A DNA stretch of 64,000 nt from Azorinus chamasolen (GCA_963576725.1 OY755241.1:56606484-56670483); one strand, 5' to 3'; counted from the stretch's first letter, positions 10,008-20,990 are shown. Notes: generated by a model not told the origin, from the sequence alone. Translations and numbers: made by a program.

Positions 10008-10127
10008 CCAATCGTTTCAAAACTTCACATTTCTTATTTTTCCCATTTCTCTATTAAATACTACTTTCCAGATTATTGATGCAAAGAGGTAGATATAAAA
10101 AAATAGCCTATGAGGTAATGGGTTTAA
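10008..10127 (+). mobile_element. TT2 MITE, right half
   Basis: CGTTTCAAAACTTCAC, CCATTTCTCTATTAAATAC, AATAGCCTATGAGG, ending AATGGGTTTAA. Its terminal TTAA (10124-10127) is also the left end of the next TT1b copy. Confidence 0.65.
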
Positions 10128-10373
10128 CCCCTTGCCTCATATAAACGTGTTTTCACGCATTTGCAAACAGAGTAGACCCATATCAGACGGCTCCTAAAGG
10201 AGCCGTCTGATCAGGGTCTACTCTGTTTGCTAAAATAATTTGATAGATCTATTTCTTTAGTTTCTAAAATAGCTGTGATGCTCCATCTTCCATATTTCAT
10301 CATAACTGTTTTGTCCATGAATATTGAGTAGGTATTGAAATAGAGAAAAAACATAGAACAGGGAAAGGGTTAA
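10124..10373 (+). mobile_element. TT1b MITE, complete
   Basis: TTAACCCCTTGCCTC at the left and GGGAAAGGGTTAA at the right (TTAA 10370-10373). Hairpin 10163-10230 with apex CTCCTAAAGGAG. The tail is TT1b (GCTCCATCTTCCATATTTC, TGTCCATGAATATTGAG). Confidence 0.8.
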
Positions 10374-10374
10374 A

Positions 10375-11660
10375 CAATAAACACCATGTAAACAGTAAAC
10401 TCGTTGAACTTTCATACCAGTTTCTGATAAACACAAGTTGAAAGTCAAACAAAAACATCCACAAGAATTTCCTTGATTCCAAACTGCACTTAATGCCCAG
10501 CTGCCAAGTTATGATTACCCGATACAGGTTTTACTTATAGCTTTCCTTTTACCATGTATATCATGTACACATGTAAATATATCATATTTTATTGTATGAC
10601 AGAATTCAACTAAGACAACTTATTATTGTGTGACCTTACTTTCCGAATCACCTCCACCTATGTAGGAGACACGTTTTGATATACTTGTGCTAAATACGGT
10701 AATTGTTCTTAAGAGGCAAATGCTCAATTTATAACAATGACCGGTTTCATTTAAACACTTCTTATTTTTCCCATTCCTCTAGTAAATGCCCCTTTTCAAT
10801 TTATTGATGCAAAATTTAACCTATGAGGTAATGGATTAAAACACAATTTAAGGAGTCAAATCATTTGCCTTTCATACTGGTTGGTGTTAAACGCATGTTT
10901 AATGTCAGACCAAAACACCAACAATATTTCCTGCATTTCAATCTGCATTTAATGCCCACGTCTAGTACTGCCCAGCTGTTACTGTTCCTAATGTTATAAT
11001 CACCCAATATAGGTCTTTACTGTATATCTTTTATCTCACTATGTCTACATTACGTACAATTGTAAATATTTCTAATATTATTTTATGACAGAATTAAACG
11101 AGACAACTGATCATTATGTGCCCTACGTCACTTTACTTCTTCAAGTATCACTTCACACCAACATAAGAGTCACGTTTCTAATCAATTGTGATAAATAGAA
11201 CATTTGCCCCAAAGAAGCAAATGCTCCATTTATCACAATGGTTTCAAATCCACATACTTCTTATTTCCCCCAATCTCTAGTAAATGCCCCTTTTCAGTTT
11301 ATTTATTGCAAAGATTTAAATTTTAAAAGTAGTTAATTAGGTAATGAGATAAAACACCATGTAAGCAGTCAAACCATTTGCCTTTCATACTAGTTGGTGT
11401 TAAACACATGTTGAAAGACATACCAAAACTTCCACAATATTTTCTGCATTTCAACCTGCATTTAATGCCTACTTCCACTTACTTACCAGCTGTCCATTTT
11501 ACTTAAAGTATGATCACTCAATAAAAGTTTTACTGTATAGCTTTTATTTCACTGTCTACATCATGTACACATGTAAATATCTCTTATGTTATTGTATGAC
11601 AGATTTAAACTGAGACAAGTTATTATTGTGTCACCTTACTTTGGGAATAGCCAGTATTGC
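10375..11660. repeat. Tandem triplication, unit about 460-510 bp, containing TT2 copies
   Basis: Three diverged copies in a row share CTTTCATAC(C/T)(A/G)G (10411, 10871, about 11383), GCACTTAATGCCCAG-like, CATGTACACATGTAAATAT and TATTGTATGACAGA(A/T)TT blocks. The first two end in TT2 right halves (to TTAA 10836-10839, and to about 11353 with hairpin 11180-11245). The TT2 copy was probably inside the unit before duplication. Confidence 0.7.
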
Positions 11661-11899
11661 CATACTGTATGAAGTTTTTATTGCACTTTCTTACATTAAA
11701 ATACACCCTCTCTAAACAGGACAGATATTTAACAGTAAGTTACACTTTCAAAACAGATGACTGCTTAATGCCAAATAAACAACCCCTGTAGGAACTCCTT
11801 TAATCAGCTATCCTGCAATCAGCACTGCACAGTCACTCCTTAAAAAGTATTATAAAAAGTATTGTTGCAACTATGCGTTCGGTTGCTGATCCTCTTTTT

Positions 11900-13085
11900 T
11901 TCAAAACATGTACGCTTTAAAGACGATGATTTGAAAAAAGATAGTGAATGGTTTGATACTGAATGCAGACAGGCTAGGAAAGTGTACCTCCGTGCTTTAC
12001 ACAGTTACAACAGTAAACCATCGCCGCCTGAAAATAGAATAGTATTATGCGAAAGCAAAATAGCATACAAGAAATTAATTTCTCGTAAGCGTAATAATTT
12101 TAATAACATGAACGTTTACGCAATTCTGAGCCGAAAGAGTTTTGAAAGAGCATTTAACATCCCCATTGGCTTTTGTCACTGACCGTTCCAAGGCGGTACT
12201 TCCACCCCCCTATCGTATGTTTGTTTTGTCTTTGTGCGTCTCCTGATGTTTTTTATAATTATGTACATTTGCTGTTTCCCTGTGTTGCTGTTCGTGCGGC
12301 TGTTTGTTCTGTATGTGGTGTTTCCTGCATGACTCATTTTTGTACTTTGGTAACAAGTATTTAAGCATTACTAGTAAATAAGAGTTTTGCTGATGTTTGG
12401 ATGGATCCAATAATTGTAAACCCGAAATCATTTCACAAAATACTTAAACAAAGATTAGTGGATGGTTTGATACAAGGTTGAGATGAGAATATCAATAGTA
12501 GCGGTGCACTAGCAACATACAGACATTTTAAAAGCTGTTTCGGATTTGAAGCATATTTAGATACATTGTCATATAAACTTAGATTGTATCGTGCTAGGCT
12601 GCGACAATCTTCACATTCATTAAAATAGAAACAGGGAGATACGGCAAAATTAGCATACAAAGAAATGAAAGATATTGTTGTTACTGTGAAACTCGTGATA
12701 TTGAAGACGAGTTTCATTTTGTTCTTTATGTAGTTCATACACAGACCTGCGTAAGAAATATATAAACAAGTGTTATTATGCTAGACCAAGTTTTGTAAAG
12801 TTTTACACTACAAGCTACTACATGTACAACGTCAAAACCGTCAGGAATTAGTTAAACTGGCTCTATATATAAAGTATTCCTTTTGCATGAGAAACGCACT
12901 TGTTAACGCTTACATGTAAGTTATCTCAAATCTGAATAGACAGCACTTAATGCACAACGTAATTAAATCGTTTGTAATTGTAATATACTGTCAATCTGAA
13001 AGATCATTTGTATGTATATGTATTTATAACAACAATGTACATGCTTGTACAAGTTGAATAAAGATATGCTCTGTTCTGTTCTTAA
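11900..13085 (+). mobile_element. LINE (non-LTR retrotransposon) remnant, internally deleted
   Basis: The first readable part (about 11914-12150) encodes DSEWFDTECRQARKVYLRAL and then YKKLISRKRNNF, the pattern of the linker between endonuclease and reverse transcriptase in CR1/jockey-like LINEs. The second part (about 12500-12900) encodes the C-terminal region: TYRHFKSCFGFEAYL, LRQSSHSL, then after a frameshift near 12626 IETGRYGKI and CCYCETRDIEDEFHF. The reverse transcriptase core between them is absent. AATAAA at 13057-13062 and a TCTGTTCTGTTCT tail at 13070-13082 mark the 3' end. Stops and frameshifts make it inactive. The clade is inferred from recalled family patterns. Confidence 0.75.
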
Positions 13086-13961
13086 AACAATGCTGATTTT
13101 CTGTTTCGTTTACACAGGTTTCATTGTACATAAACGTCATATCTCTCATTATGCACATAGCGCTACTGAGAACATAATGATAGTTTGCCAAACATTAACT
13201 TGTCTCTATTTAGTTCCGTCTCACAATGCAACATCACGTTTGCAGATATTCTGTAATACACTAGTCATCAATTAAAATATGCTTGTTTGTCCTTGTTATA
13301 AACACCTAGTCAGTTATTCACATTTGCCTTACAGTTGAACATATTTTAAAAAGAATGACCATTTCCTCAACATAATTGCCTTTAGAGCCCTTTAACTGTT
13401 TGATTGTTACAATTATTTCAGAAAATGAAACATAGCTACAATATAGATCCTGCTTTTATGGCTTTGCATTGTACTTATTTACCAACATTGTGTCATTTGT
13501 TTCAGACCCACCTCGGCCTTTATGTTCTACTGTATTATCAGTTGATTCATTTCAAAGCTCACAACAATTAAAAACACTTAAGTTTGTCTTTTCAAACTAT
13601 ACATCCTTACCTTCAATGTCATAGTAGCAAAAGACTTGACAACAAACTATACAGTCAGTTTATTTCAGCTTACTTTGCATTTATAAATCTTATTTCAATG
13701 TTTACTAGCACTTCACTCTGCAATAATTACTTTGACATTTACGAGCCATACACGATGTCAAAACTTTCGCAATTATGCCATTAGTTGTGTCCAAAACTCC
13801 CTACTTCAAACAGACCGTCTGCATTTTGAAAATATCAACAAAAGACAGTTACATCCATATTAAATTCATACAGTTGACAATTTATAATTCTATTACACAA
13901 TCTTCCCAGTATTTCGTTTCCCGCGCTCTCTGTTGCTGCCTCTGCAGCAACTTTTGTACTT
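13086..13961. other. No recognised feature
   Basis: A+T-rich sequence with short open frames only. A small stem GTTGCTGCC/GGCAGCAAC-like lies near 13931-13950. No repeat match to other parts of the window was seen. Confidence 0.5.
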
Positions 13962-14412
13962 GTATAATTATATAGATCAGATTCTACACTTTCTGTCATG
14001 GCCTATAATTGTCACGTGTCCATATACCATTTTCAAATTCAGTTGAACTTCGATAACTCGAACTCGCATAACTCGAACTTTGGAATATTTCGAACCAAAA
14101 TTTCGGTCCTTCAAAGATTTACAATACATTATTGTTCTAAAATGTGTCACTACTCATATCTTCAGACACACGAGACAGCTTAATGCAGGTCGAAAGTAAT
14201 GCTGAAAGCTCCTACAGGAGCTTTCAGCATTACTTTCGACCTGCATTACGCCGTGAACTCGAGCAATTGTTCAGATTAGAAATTGGATGACTCGAACGTC
14301 TATTACCTCGAAGTAATTTGTAGGGTACCTTGAAGTTTGAGATATCGAAGTTCAGCTGTAGCTATTTAATATTCATTATTTCCCACATGAATATTCACAC
14401 AGTAATAGGGTT
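13962..14412 (+). mobile_element. TT1 tail split by a TA2 MITE
   Basis: Left piece TATAGATCAGATTCTACAC, TCTGTCATGGCC, CATATACCATTTT; right piece TATTTAATATTCATTATTTC, CATGAATATTCACAC, TAATAGGGTTA. Joined, these match the TT1 tail. The hairpin and left end are missing. Confidence 0.65.
14040..14358 (+). mobile_element. TA2 MITE nested in TT1
   Basis: Ends CAGTTGAACTTCGATAACTC and GAGATATCGAAGTTCAGCTG, TA at 14359-14360 on the right (TT on the left). Hairpin 14181-14248 has arms TAATGCAGGTCGAAAGTAAT paired perfectly up to a 2-base apex mismatch. Best preserved TA2 copy in the window. Confidence 0.8.
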
Positions 14413-14892
14413 ATCTCATCAGACCTATATTTTGTCAATTTATCGTTGTGTAAACATTTTCTTTTCTTTTGAATACACAAATCACACTCCGACGTTACAT
14501 CAAGTATAACTTTCACAGTTTATATTTGTTTTTCAACAAAACCAGCATTGTCCTATACGGGGATAAATTACCCATAGAGTTAAATATATGAGTAGTCTGG
14601 GAAATGTCCAATGGCTTGTAAAATTGTTCAACAATGGAGCATGAATTATACTGATGCTTCTTAATTTGTCCTTCGGGGACTGAACGAACAGATTACACAC
14701 AATGTGTGCACATATATTCTGAATTTTAAGACCATATTGCATTAGATAAGTTCAGATCGCGAGGTTATAAAACTTTCTGCTTGATTCTTGGTTCATTCCC
14801 AAACATTTGATTGGTGAGATTTAATAATACTACCAACATAGACCAATTACAGATGAGCCAAAACAAAGAAACTAAGCTTTCACAAAGAACTT

Positions 14893-15121
14893 TAGATCTT
14901 TTTGCTTCCGTGATCCCATATATGGGACGTACGCAAACAGTGTAGACTCTCATCAGACGCCACAAAATGCAGCGTCTGATCAGAGTCTACACTGTTTGAT
15001 GATAGGAAATACAATGTAAAACAAAACGAAATTGAAAATTTAGGCCAGGCACCCCTTAGATAAAACATGGACTAATCTAATATGTAAACATGGAAGAATC
15101 CACTGGGAGCAAATGGGTTAA
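14893..15121 (-). mobile_element. TT6 MITE
   Basis: Right end GGGAGCAAATGGGTTAA with TTAA 15118-15121. The left end is damaged but GCTTCCGTGATCCC and the side palindrome TCCCATATATGGGA are clear. Hairpin 14933-14998: GTAGACTCTCATCAGACGC pairs with GCGTCTGATCAGAGTCTAC. Confidence 0.7.
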
Positions 15122-15282
15122 TGCAAATGTCTGATTAGAGTCTGCTCTGTTCTTTTCTTAGAGAACAATATAGACTTGATTCTGAATCTGTCATTGTCAA
15201 AAGTGGCTGTGGCTAGCCACTATAAATAATAACATGAATAAAGTGCTGTTCTTGCATTAATATTCATGAGGTAAACGGTTAA
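15118..15282 (+). mobile_element. TT1 MITE, left half deleted
   Basis: Abuts the TT6 right TTAA, then has only the right hairpin arm (TCTGATTAGAGTCTGCTCTG), the tail and GAGGTAAACGGTTAA (TTAA 15279-15282). Confidence 0.6.
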
Positions 15283-15329
15283 GACTGATCAGTCTAATAT
15301 GCATGCTCTCTGTAATTCAATCATTTTTC

Positions 15330-15683
15330 AGCGATCATTAACATTGCTTTTAGAGTTTTACAGCTAACATAATCATTGCTGTAAGAGTTTTACAGCTATC
15401 ATTGGCATTGCTTTTAAGCGTCTTACAGCTAACATTAACATTTTTGTCAGCGTTTCAAGGTAACATTAACAATGCTGTTAGCGTTTTACCATTGCTTTTA
15501 AAGTTTTACAGCTAACATAAACATTGGTGTTAGCGTCTTACTGCTAACATTAATATTGTTTTAGAGTTTTACAGCAGATTAATATTGCTGTTAGAGTTTT
15601 ACAGCTAAGATTAATATTGGTGTTAGAGTTTTACAGCTAATATTAATATTGTTGTTAGAGTTTTACAGCTAACGTTAACAATG
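15330..15683. repeat. Minisatellite, unit about 36 bp
   Basis: About ten copies of GTTAGAGTTTTACAGCTAAC followed by ATTAATATTG-type sequence. Divergence between copies is moderate. Confidence 0.85.
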
Positions 15684-15689
15684 ATTGAT

Positions 15690-15883
15690 GTATTTTTCAC
15701 GCATTTGCAAACAGAGTAGACTCAGAGGAGCCGTCAGATCAGGCTCTGTTATTTTTGCCAATGAAATTTCTTTACTTTCGTAAATGGCTACAATGTTCCT
15801 TCTGCCATATTTCAACTAATTTGTCCATGAATATTCAGTAGGTATTTGATTTTGGAACAAACATAGAACATTGAAAGGGTTAA
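15690..15883 (+). mobile_element. TT1b MITE, hairpin shortened
   Basis: Hairpin 15707-15758 has lost part of its left arm (GTAGACTCAGAGGAGCCGTC). TT1b tail intact; ends GAAAGGGTTAA (TTAA 15880-15883), shared with the next element. Confidence 0.7.
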
Positions 15884-16115
15884 CCCTTTCACCGCCGCAG
15901 TCGCATAAATGCACCACGACAAATAGTGCCGTCCCAGATCAGACGCCGTCTGATCAGGGACTTCACTACATGTATTTGTCTCAATCTCTATTTCTATATA
16001 TGTGCTTTATTCCTTTGAATTCTGCATTTATTTATCTCATTTCCTTATTTTACTGAATGATTTAACAAACTTGGATTGCAGACGACAATTAGAAATTTGG
16101 CCCCGAAAGGGTTAA
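15880..16115 (+). mobile_element. TT4 MITE
   Basis: TTAACCCTTTCACCGCCGC at the left, GCCCCGAAAGGGTTAA at the right (TTAA 16112-16115). Hairpin 15918-15980 (GACAAATAGTGCCGTCCC) has a shortened apex compared with the copy at 31957. Shares its left TTAA with the TT1b copy before it. Confidence 0.8.
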
Positions 16116-16262
16116 ACCGTTGTCCAAACTGCTATAACCATATACTCCGTGTATACGGGTTGACATAACAATGTCGAGTAAAACATTTCAAATAAAAGTT
16201 AAAGTATATCAGCTGTCTTGTTTCTTTTCATAGACAAACTAGCTTTCATCGCATCTTCAATA

Positions 16263-16491
16263 TTAACTCTTTCCTTCACAGGCTATTTTTAGACACAACC
16301 TCTTTGAATAAATCTACTGAAAATGAACATTTACTATAAAAAGGGAAACTTTTAGATTAGTGTAATTTTGAAACCATTGTGATAAATAGAGCATTTGATC
16401 TTATGGAGCAAATGCTTTATTTATCACAACGGTTTCGAAAAATGACTTTTACAGAGGCGTCAAATGACGTCAGTATGAGGGAATGGGTTAA
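16263..16491 (-). mobile_element. TT2 MITE, complete
   Basis: TTAACTCTTTCC ... GAGGGAATGGGTTAA (TTAA at 16263-16266 and 16488-16491). Hairpin 16370-16436 begins GAAACCATTGTGATAAATAG. Flank holds GACACAACCTCTTTGAATAA and CATTTACTATAAAAAGGG, the TT2 long side. Confidence 0.8.
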
Positions 16492-17765
16492 TTTGATGAT
16501 TTTAGAGAGTCAGCATTATGGATATTGTAGTTTTCTCAGACACTCGGTAATCCCTTCTTTGGAGAAATATTCATCCGATGAGAATAAATCTTCGAAATGA
16601 TTAAAAAAATATTCTGAGCTTATTTTTGTATCATTCTTTTTTCGATTTCCCCTGAGTTTACGTTTCTCCGACCAATCTTTATTAGGGATATTCTTTGTGT
16701 AATTCGTGTAGAATTTGTTTCTGATTGTTAAAATACATTATTTTAGATACACGGGTAACTTTCATATAATGATGACGACTCTTCCCGGACAACAACTGAA
16801 GAGTACAAACTATATCCGCACTTTCAGCATGATATTAGCATATGAACCACGAGTTTAAAGATGTATGTTGCGCAAATTTCCGCCAATTTTGCGTTTCAAA
16901 CTGACTTCAGAATCGGAATCTATGTACCTTAACACTTATTTAACACTAAACAGTGCGGTTAGTAAATGGTTGCTTGTGTCGAAAAAATAGAAAAATGAAT
17001 TGCTACGGAAACCAACGGAACATCGTTCGCCATTGGCCGGAATCTGTCGTAAGATTCAATTTTACATTCCGGAAATAATCATTCGATGTATATGTAGGTC
17101 CACAACCAGCGTCCGTCATTGTACGTGTGATAACAACCTAATTAATTTTCAAATCGTCGTTCCGAAATAGAATCGGAGTCAATCAGAACTTGGCCGATGA
17201 AGATGTCCGCTGATTTCCGTACAAAATCCCCGTTTCTAAAAAGGAGCCTCCTTTTTAAGAATGTAGCAGTATTCGAATAGCGATGATATTTAGCTGAACA
17301 AATATATCCTGTCGGAAAATGGGTTGTAAGCATTATTTTCACTGTATGTATTACGTGTATAGCTTCTGGTGTTAATTGATTAATACGAAAAATGCGCATA
17401 TAATAATCTTTAAATCTACCTGTTTTCATCCAGGTGTGTCCTAGATAATCATAATATTTTTATAGAACGTTCAATGTTTTTATTGCTGTATCGATGGTTG
17501 TTTGCATGCATTAACTGGCCATTCGATTTGATTGAGCCAGGATAAGAAAATTGCCCGTTGTGATTCAATGAAGCGTAGTTTGGAATTGTTGGACTAAATA
17601 AGGTCAATTCTAGTAACTCTGGTCATACGTAATGATATCAATTTTAGTGGTGAAATCGATGGCTTTGGCTAGTTTGCTACTGACTAGTCTGTAGAATAGA
17701 TATTTAAGGATTTTGCACGTACATTGTGTCTATCGGGCCCATTTGATCAGGTGAGTATAAGCAAA
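16492..17765. other. Low-repeat stretch, no gene recognised
   Basis: One of the longest stretches without MITEs. A 95-codon minus-strand open frame (17142-17429) matches nothing I recognise and shows no domain. CCATTGGCCGG at about 17030 could be a CCAAT-type element, but nothing around it supports a promoter. Confidence 0.4.
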
Positions 17766-17996
17766 TTAACCCTTTACTCCATGAATATTCATGAAAGAAA
17801 TGATGACATCATGTATATTAATTAGATTAACTTTTAAAAGGTTTTTGCCAAAGTAGAAACTGTAGTATCATATCTATACTATTTCATAAGCAAACAGAGC
17901 AGACCCTGATCAGACGGCTCCTACGGGAGCCAGCTGACCTGGGTCTGCTATGTTTGCAAAGGCGTAACAATGCATATTTATGGAGTAAAAGGTTTA
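17766..17996 (-). mobile_element. TT1 MITE
   Basis: TTAACCCTTTACTCC at left, GTAAAAGGTTTA at right. Hairpin 17890-17957 with apex CTCCTACGGGAG. Reverse orientation: the tail with GATGACATCATG precedes the hairpin. Confidence 0.75.
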
Positions 17997-18036
17997 CATT
18001 CACGACCTCATCATTTCATGCGTACATATGCACGAC

Positions 18037-18288
18037 TTAACCCTTTTGGCGCCAAATTTAAAAGTGTCGTCTGCAATAATAATCTCATATTAAATATAAT
18101 TCTAAACTAAATAATAAAGGTATATTAGTAAAACATTAGTTATTAAAAACCCGTATGCTTGGGGTTTAAAACTCTCCAAAAAACAGTGAAGTCCCAGGTC
18201 AGATGCCGCCTTGAAAAGGCGGCATCTGACCTGGGACTGCACTGTTTTCAATGGTGCTAACAGACGACATTGGCGCCGATAGAGTTAA
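18037..18288 (+). mobile_element. TT3 MITE
   Basis: TTAACCCTTTTGGCGCC at left, TTGGCGCCGATAGAGTTAA at right (TTAA 18285-18288). Hairpin 18180-18248: CAGTGAAGTCCCAGGTCAG pairs with CTGACCTGGGACTGCACTG round GCCGCCTTGAAAAGGCGGC. TGTCGTCTGCAAT and CAGACGACA are subterminal inverted repeats. Confidence 0.8.
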
Positions 18289-18391
18289 AGGATTAACACA
18301 TACTTTTACATCATTGTGGAAAGAATATTGAACATCAGCACAAAATCGTTCAATTGGATCAAAACGAAACTGTCAGTAGTATCTAATCCCT

Positions 18392-18595
18392 ATAAACCCA
18401 TTACCTCATAACCTATTTTTAGATCCAACCTCTCTGAATAAATATACCGAAAAGAAACATATACTAGAGAAAAGGAACATTTTGGAAGTGTGTAGGTTTG
18501 AAACAATTGTGATAAATAGAGCAAATGCTCCTATGGTTACTAAAAGTGACTTTTACATAGGAGACAATAGGGGTCAATATGAGGGAAAGGGTTAA
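18392..18595 (-). mobile_element. TT2 MITE, hairpin arm lost
   Basis: Left end ATAAACCCATTACCTC (TTAA mutated), right end GAGGGAAAGGGTTAA (18592-18595). Only the left hairpin arm survives (GTGATAAATAGAGCAAATG), then CTCCTATGGTTACT. Confidence 0.65.
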
Positions 18596-18766
18596 CTGTA
18601 TTTGTTCCACTGTTTTGCAGAAGACACAGTTAACTTGTAACGATAAAAGTGGAGGAAAATTTGAGCTGCAGAAGTTTTAATGAGCCTTTGTCAAACTCTA
18701 AACAAGTTACCATTCCTAAATCCCTAATTCAAAAGCTCAAATTAGTATCAATTCCGGTCTATAAGG

Positions 18767-18860
18767 CTGGTGGCAGCTTAATACAGAATGAAAGTCACAT
18801 AGAAAGTTCCCTTGGGAGTTTTCTGCGTGACTCTCATCTTTCATTAAGCAGTCACCTGCC
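18767..18860. repeat. TA1-type hairpin without termini
   Basis: GGTGGCAGCTTAATACAG ... AAGTTCCCTTGGGAGTTTT ... CATTAAGCAGTCACCTGCC. The open frame running through it (18649-18912) is a by-product of the palindrome. Confidence 0.5.
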
Positions 18861-18978
18861 CCTATATATAAATTCTTCTTTAATAAATCATTCAGTTGAG
18901 AAGAGTCTGTAGTCTATCATGATCATATATTGTGGTTCTGCTTGATGAGCCAGTTGAAGTTAGTATTGTTTGTGCTAA

Positions 18979-19182
18979 TTAAATCTTTCGGTGCCAATGT
19001 CGCCTGTTGACACCATTGAAAACAGTGCAGTCCCAGGACAGATGCCGCCTTTTCAAGGCGGCATCTGACCTGGGACTTCACTGTTTTTCTGTACTTTTTT
19101 AGCCAAAGCATACAGATTTTAAAAACAAATGTTTTACTAATATATCAGACGACACTTTTAAATATGGCGCCAAAAGAGTTAA
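18979..19182 (-). mobile_element. TT3 MITE
   Basis: TTAA 18979-18982, then TCTTTCGGTGCC; right end GGCGCCAAAAGAGTTAA (19179-19182). Hairpin 19019-19086 with apex GCCGCCTTTTCAAGGCGGC. Opposite orientation to the copy 700 bp upstream. Confidence 0.8.
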
Positions 19183-19239
19183 CACCCATTTCTGCTTACT
19201 ATGGACTAGTTGGACGCCCAAGAGAGAGAGGAGAGGGGA

Positions 19240-19412
19240 GAGGATACAGAGATGTTACACGAGTTACATAGGAATCACTGGGGAGACACGAGTTATATAG
19301 GAATTACTGGTGAAAGACACCATTTATATTGAAACCACTGGGAAGTTATATAGGGAACACTGGAGAGACACGAGTTACACAGGGATCACAGGGGCGACAC
19401 GAGTTAAAGTCA
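19240..19412. repeat. Minisatellite, unit about 33 bp
   Basis: GAGACACGAGTTATATAGG plus (A/G)ATTACTGG-type sequence, about five copies. The flanking 19413-19667 shows nothing recognised. Confidence 0.75.
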
Positions 19413-19667
19413 TTGCTTAAGCTTCTCATTATTTGCTTAATCAAACATATTTATTACAATTTCGTTACAACGCAAAAGTATTGCGCTGGGTAAGACCGGT
19501 ATGGTTCATACATAGCAATATCTACATATGACGTATTCAGAGTCCCAGCTCCATAATTCTCACCCATCCACCAATCTCCCCTAATCTCGAAGCGTTCTGA
19601 CCTAAACCCATTTATTCCCATAAAGAAACTCTCCCAGATCGTATTTTCTAACCATTCATTTTTCATA

Positions 19668-19885
19668 TTAACCCATTCCTCCACAAATACGCCTTTGTAA
19701 AGGTCACTTTATGAAACCATTGTGATAAATAGAGCATTTGCTCCTATAGGAGCAAATGCTCTATTTATTACAATGGTTTCAAAACCACAATTCTAAACTT
19801 TTCCTTTTCTCTAGTAAATACTCCTTTTTGGTTGATCGATTCAAGGAGGTTGTGTCTTAAAACAGCCTATGGAGGAGAGGGTTAA
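19668..19885 (+). mobile_element. TT2 MITE, complete
   Basis: TTAACCCATTCC ... GGAGAGGGTTAA (TTAA 19668-19671, 19882-19885). Hairpin 19713-19780 is palindromic with a single mismatch, apex GCTCCTATAGGAGC. Confidence 0.85.
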
Positions 19886-19929
19886 AGGGGACGCAGCAAA
19901 AAAATAAAATAAATTGCAAGTGTAAGCCA

Positions 19930-20034
19930 TGACATCGATGGGTTATGCAAACAGTCCTGATCAGAGTGCTCATGAGGTCTACATTGTTTGCCTCCGTCCA
20001 TTTTGAGGGAAACTGGGCACCAAATGGGTTGAAC
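19930..20034. mobile_element. TT6 remnant
   Basis: GCAAACAGTCCTGATCAGAG ... GAGGTCTACATTGTTTGCC, ending CACCAAATGGGTTGA. Hairpin and right end only. Confidence 0.5.
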
Positions 20035-20064
20035 CCATTCAGCCCCGAGAATCATTAATGTACA

Positions 20065-20240
20065 TTAACTCATTACCTCATAGGATATTTTTAGATACAA
20101 CCTCTTTGAATAAATCTACCGAAAAGGAGCATTAACTAAAGAAAAGGAAACTTTTAGAATGATTTTTGTACTTTAAACCATTGTGATAAAAAGAACATTT
20201 GCTCCTATAGGAACAAATGCTCTATTTATCACAATGGTTT
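20065..20240 (-). mobile_element. TT2 MITE, truncated after hairpin
   Basis: TTAACTCATTACCTCATAGG at 20065; hairpin 20175-20240 with apex GCTCCTATAGGAAC. The short flank and right TTAA are missing; a TT7 hairpin follows 10 bp later. Confidence 0.7.
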
Positions 20241-20250
20241 CACAAAGTTT

Positions 20251-20340
20251 AAAACAGTGGATCCTGATGAGACGCAGAGTAAGACGGTGTCTCATCAGAC
20301 GCCAAGTAACTCGGTGTCTTATCTGGATCCAAACTGTTTT
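20251..20340. repeat. TT7 hairpin with duplicated arm
   Basis: AAAACAGTGGATCCTGATG begins it and CTGGATCCAAACTGTTTT ends it. Between them GAGACGC...GTAAGACGGTGTCTCATC and AGACGCCAAGTAACTCGG give two nested stems, as in the copy at 48286. Confidence 0.6.
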
Positions 20341-20559
20341 CAAAAATACCCACATATTCATCATTTGGACTGGATGAGTAAAACAAACAAACAGATGAAT
20401 TGATAGCTATAATTGCGACAATCAAAATAGAGAATTTCGATTCAAGAGAGCTATTTATATTTACACTGACGTACAGTATGATTGTTGTAGACAAAGTGAT
20501 TAATCATGTCATTTACTTGGTTAGTTCCTAGACTCCAGAGGTCCAGATAAGAAGAGTAA

Positions 20560-20990
20560 ATTAAAACTGTTTCAAGAATAACTTCTTTATTTCTCACCGG
20601 CCGCGTGGCTCAGTGGTAGAGCGTCCGCCTGCGGTGCGGAAGGTCGTGGGTTCGATCCCCGGCCAGGACAGACCAAAAAGTTGGTACTAGTACTACGCTC
20701 GACATTAAAAGGCCGGGGTCATGATAATGTGACTGGGTGGGTGTCCTTGCTATGTGCCCGCGGCAGGGGTATTTCAGTGAGGCAGCACTATAACTTGTCT
20801 CAAGCAGGTGCCGTCTGCAAATATAAAAATAGCTGAAATACTGTTGGTCTGACGTAAAACCAACCTCTCTCACTCTTTATTTCCCCTGCCAATCCCTATG
20901 ACGTGACCACTCATTAGAATTGTCTCGAAGAGGCGATTCTAAAGAGTGGTCACAACATAGGGTTTGGTGGAAAACAGACGATTTTAGTAC
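20560..20990 (+). mobile_element. HP8 hairpin element split by a SINE
   Basis: The left piece TTCAAGAATAACTTCTTTA matches, in reverse, the sequence after the HP8 hairpin at 33860. The hairpin itself (20880-20974) has CCTATGACGTGACCACTC paired with GAGTGGTCACAACATAGGG. The SINE at 20594-20874 interrupts it. Confidence 0.65.
20594..20874 (+). mobile_element. tRNA-derived SINE with 9-bp target duplication
   Basis: The head has an A box TGGCTCAGTGGTAGAGCG and a B box GGGTTCGATCCCC. An anticodon-arm stem TCCGC/GCGGA encloses CTGCGGT (anticodon GCG, formally Arg), but the acceptor stem does not pair, so it is a tRNA-derived SINE head rather than a tRNA. The body includes AAGGCCGGGGTCATGATAAT and GGGTATTTCAGTGAGGCAGC; the tail is GACGTAAAACCAACC. 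Identical CTTTATTTC flanks at 20585-20593 and 20875-20883 show retroposition. It may belong to the molluscan V-SINE/RUDI type (recollection, unchecked). A minus-strand open frame here is a shadow. Confidence 0.85.

Noticed and set aside
12173..12364. 63-codon hydrophobic frame as a membrane protein
   Set aside because: Lies between the two LINE parts in T-rich DNA; hydrophobicity comes from base composition.
13057..13062. AATAAA as the polyadenylation signal of a host gene
   Set aside because: It sits at the end of the LINE remnant just before its short repeat tail, so it belongs to the element.
18649..18912. 87-codon frame as a gene
   Set aside because: It runs through a TA1-type hairpin that explains half of its length; the rest shows no domain.
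20600..20670. Functional tRNA-Arg gene
   Set aside because: Boxes A and B and the anticodon stem are good, but the acceptor stem does not pair and a SINE body with target duplication follows.
20610..20873. Minus-strand 87-codon frame containing a GDRTHDLPHRRR-like motif
   Set aside because: This is the familiar antisense translation of a tRNA-like SINE head.
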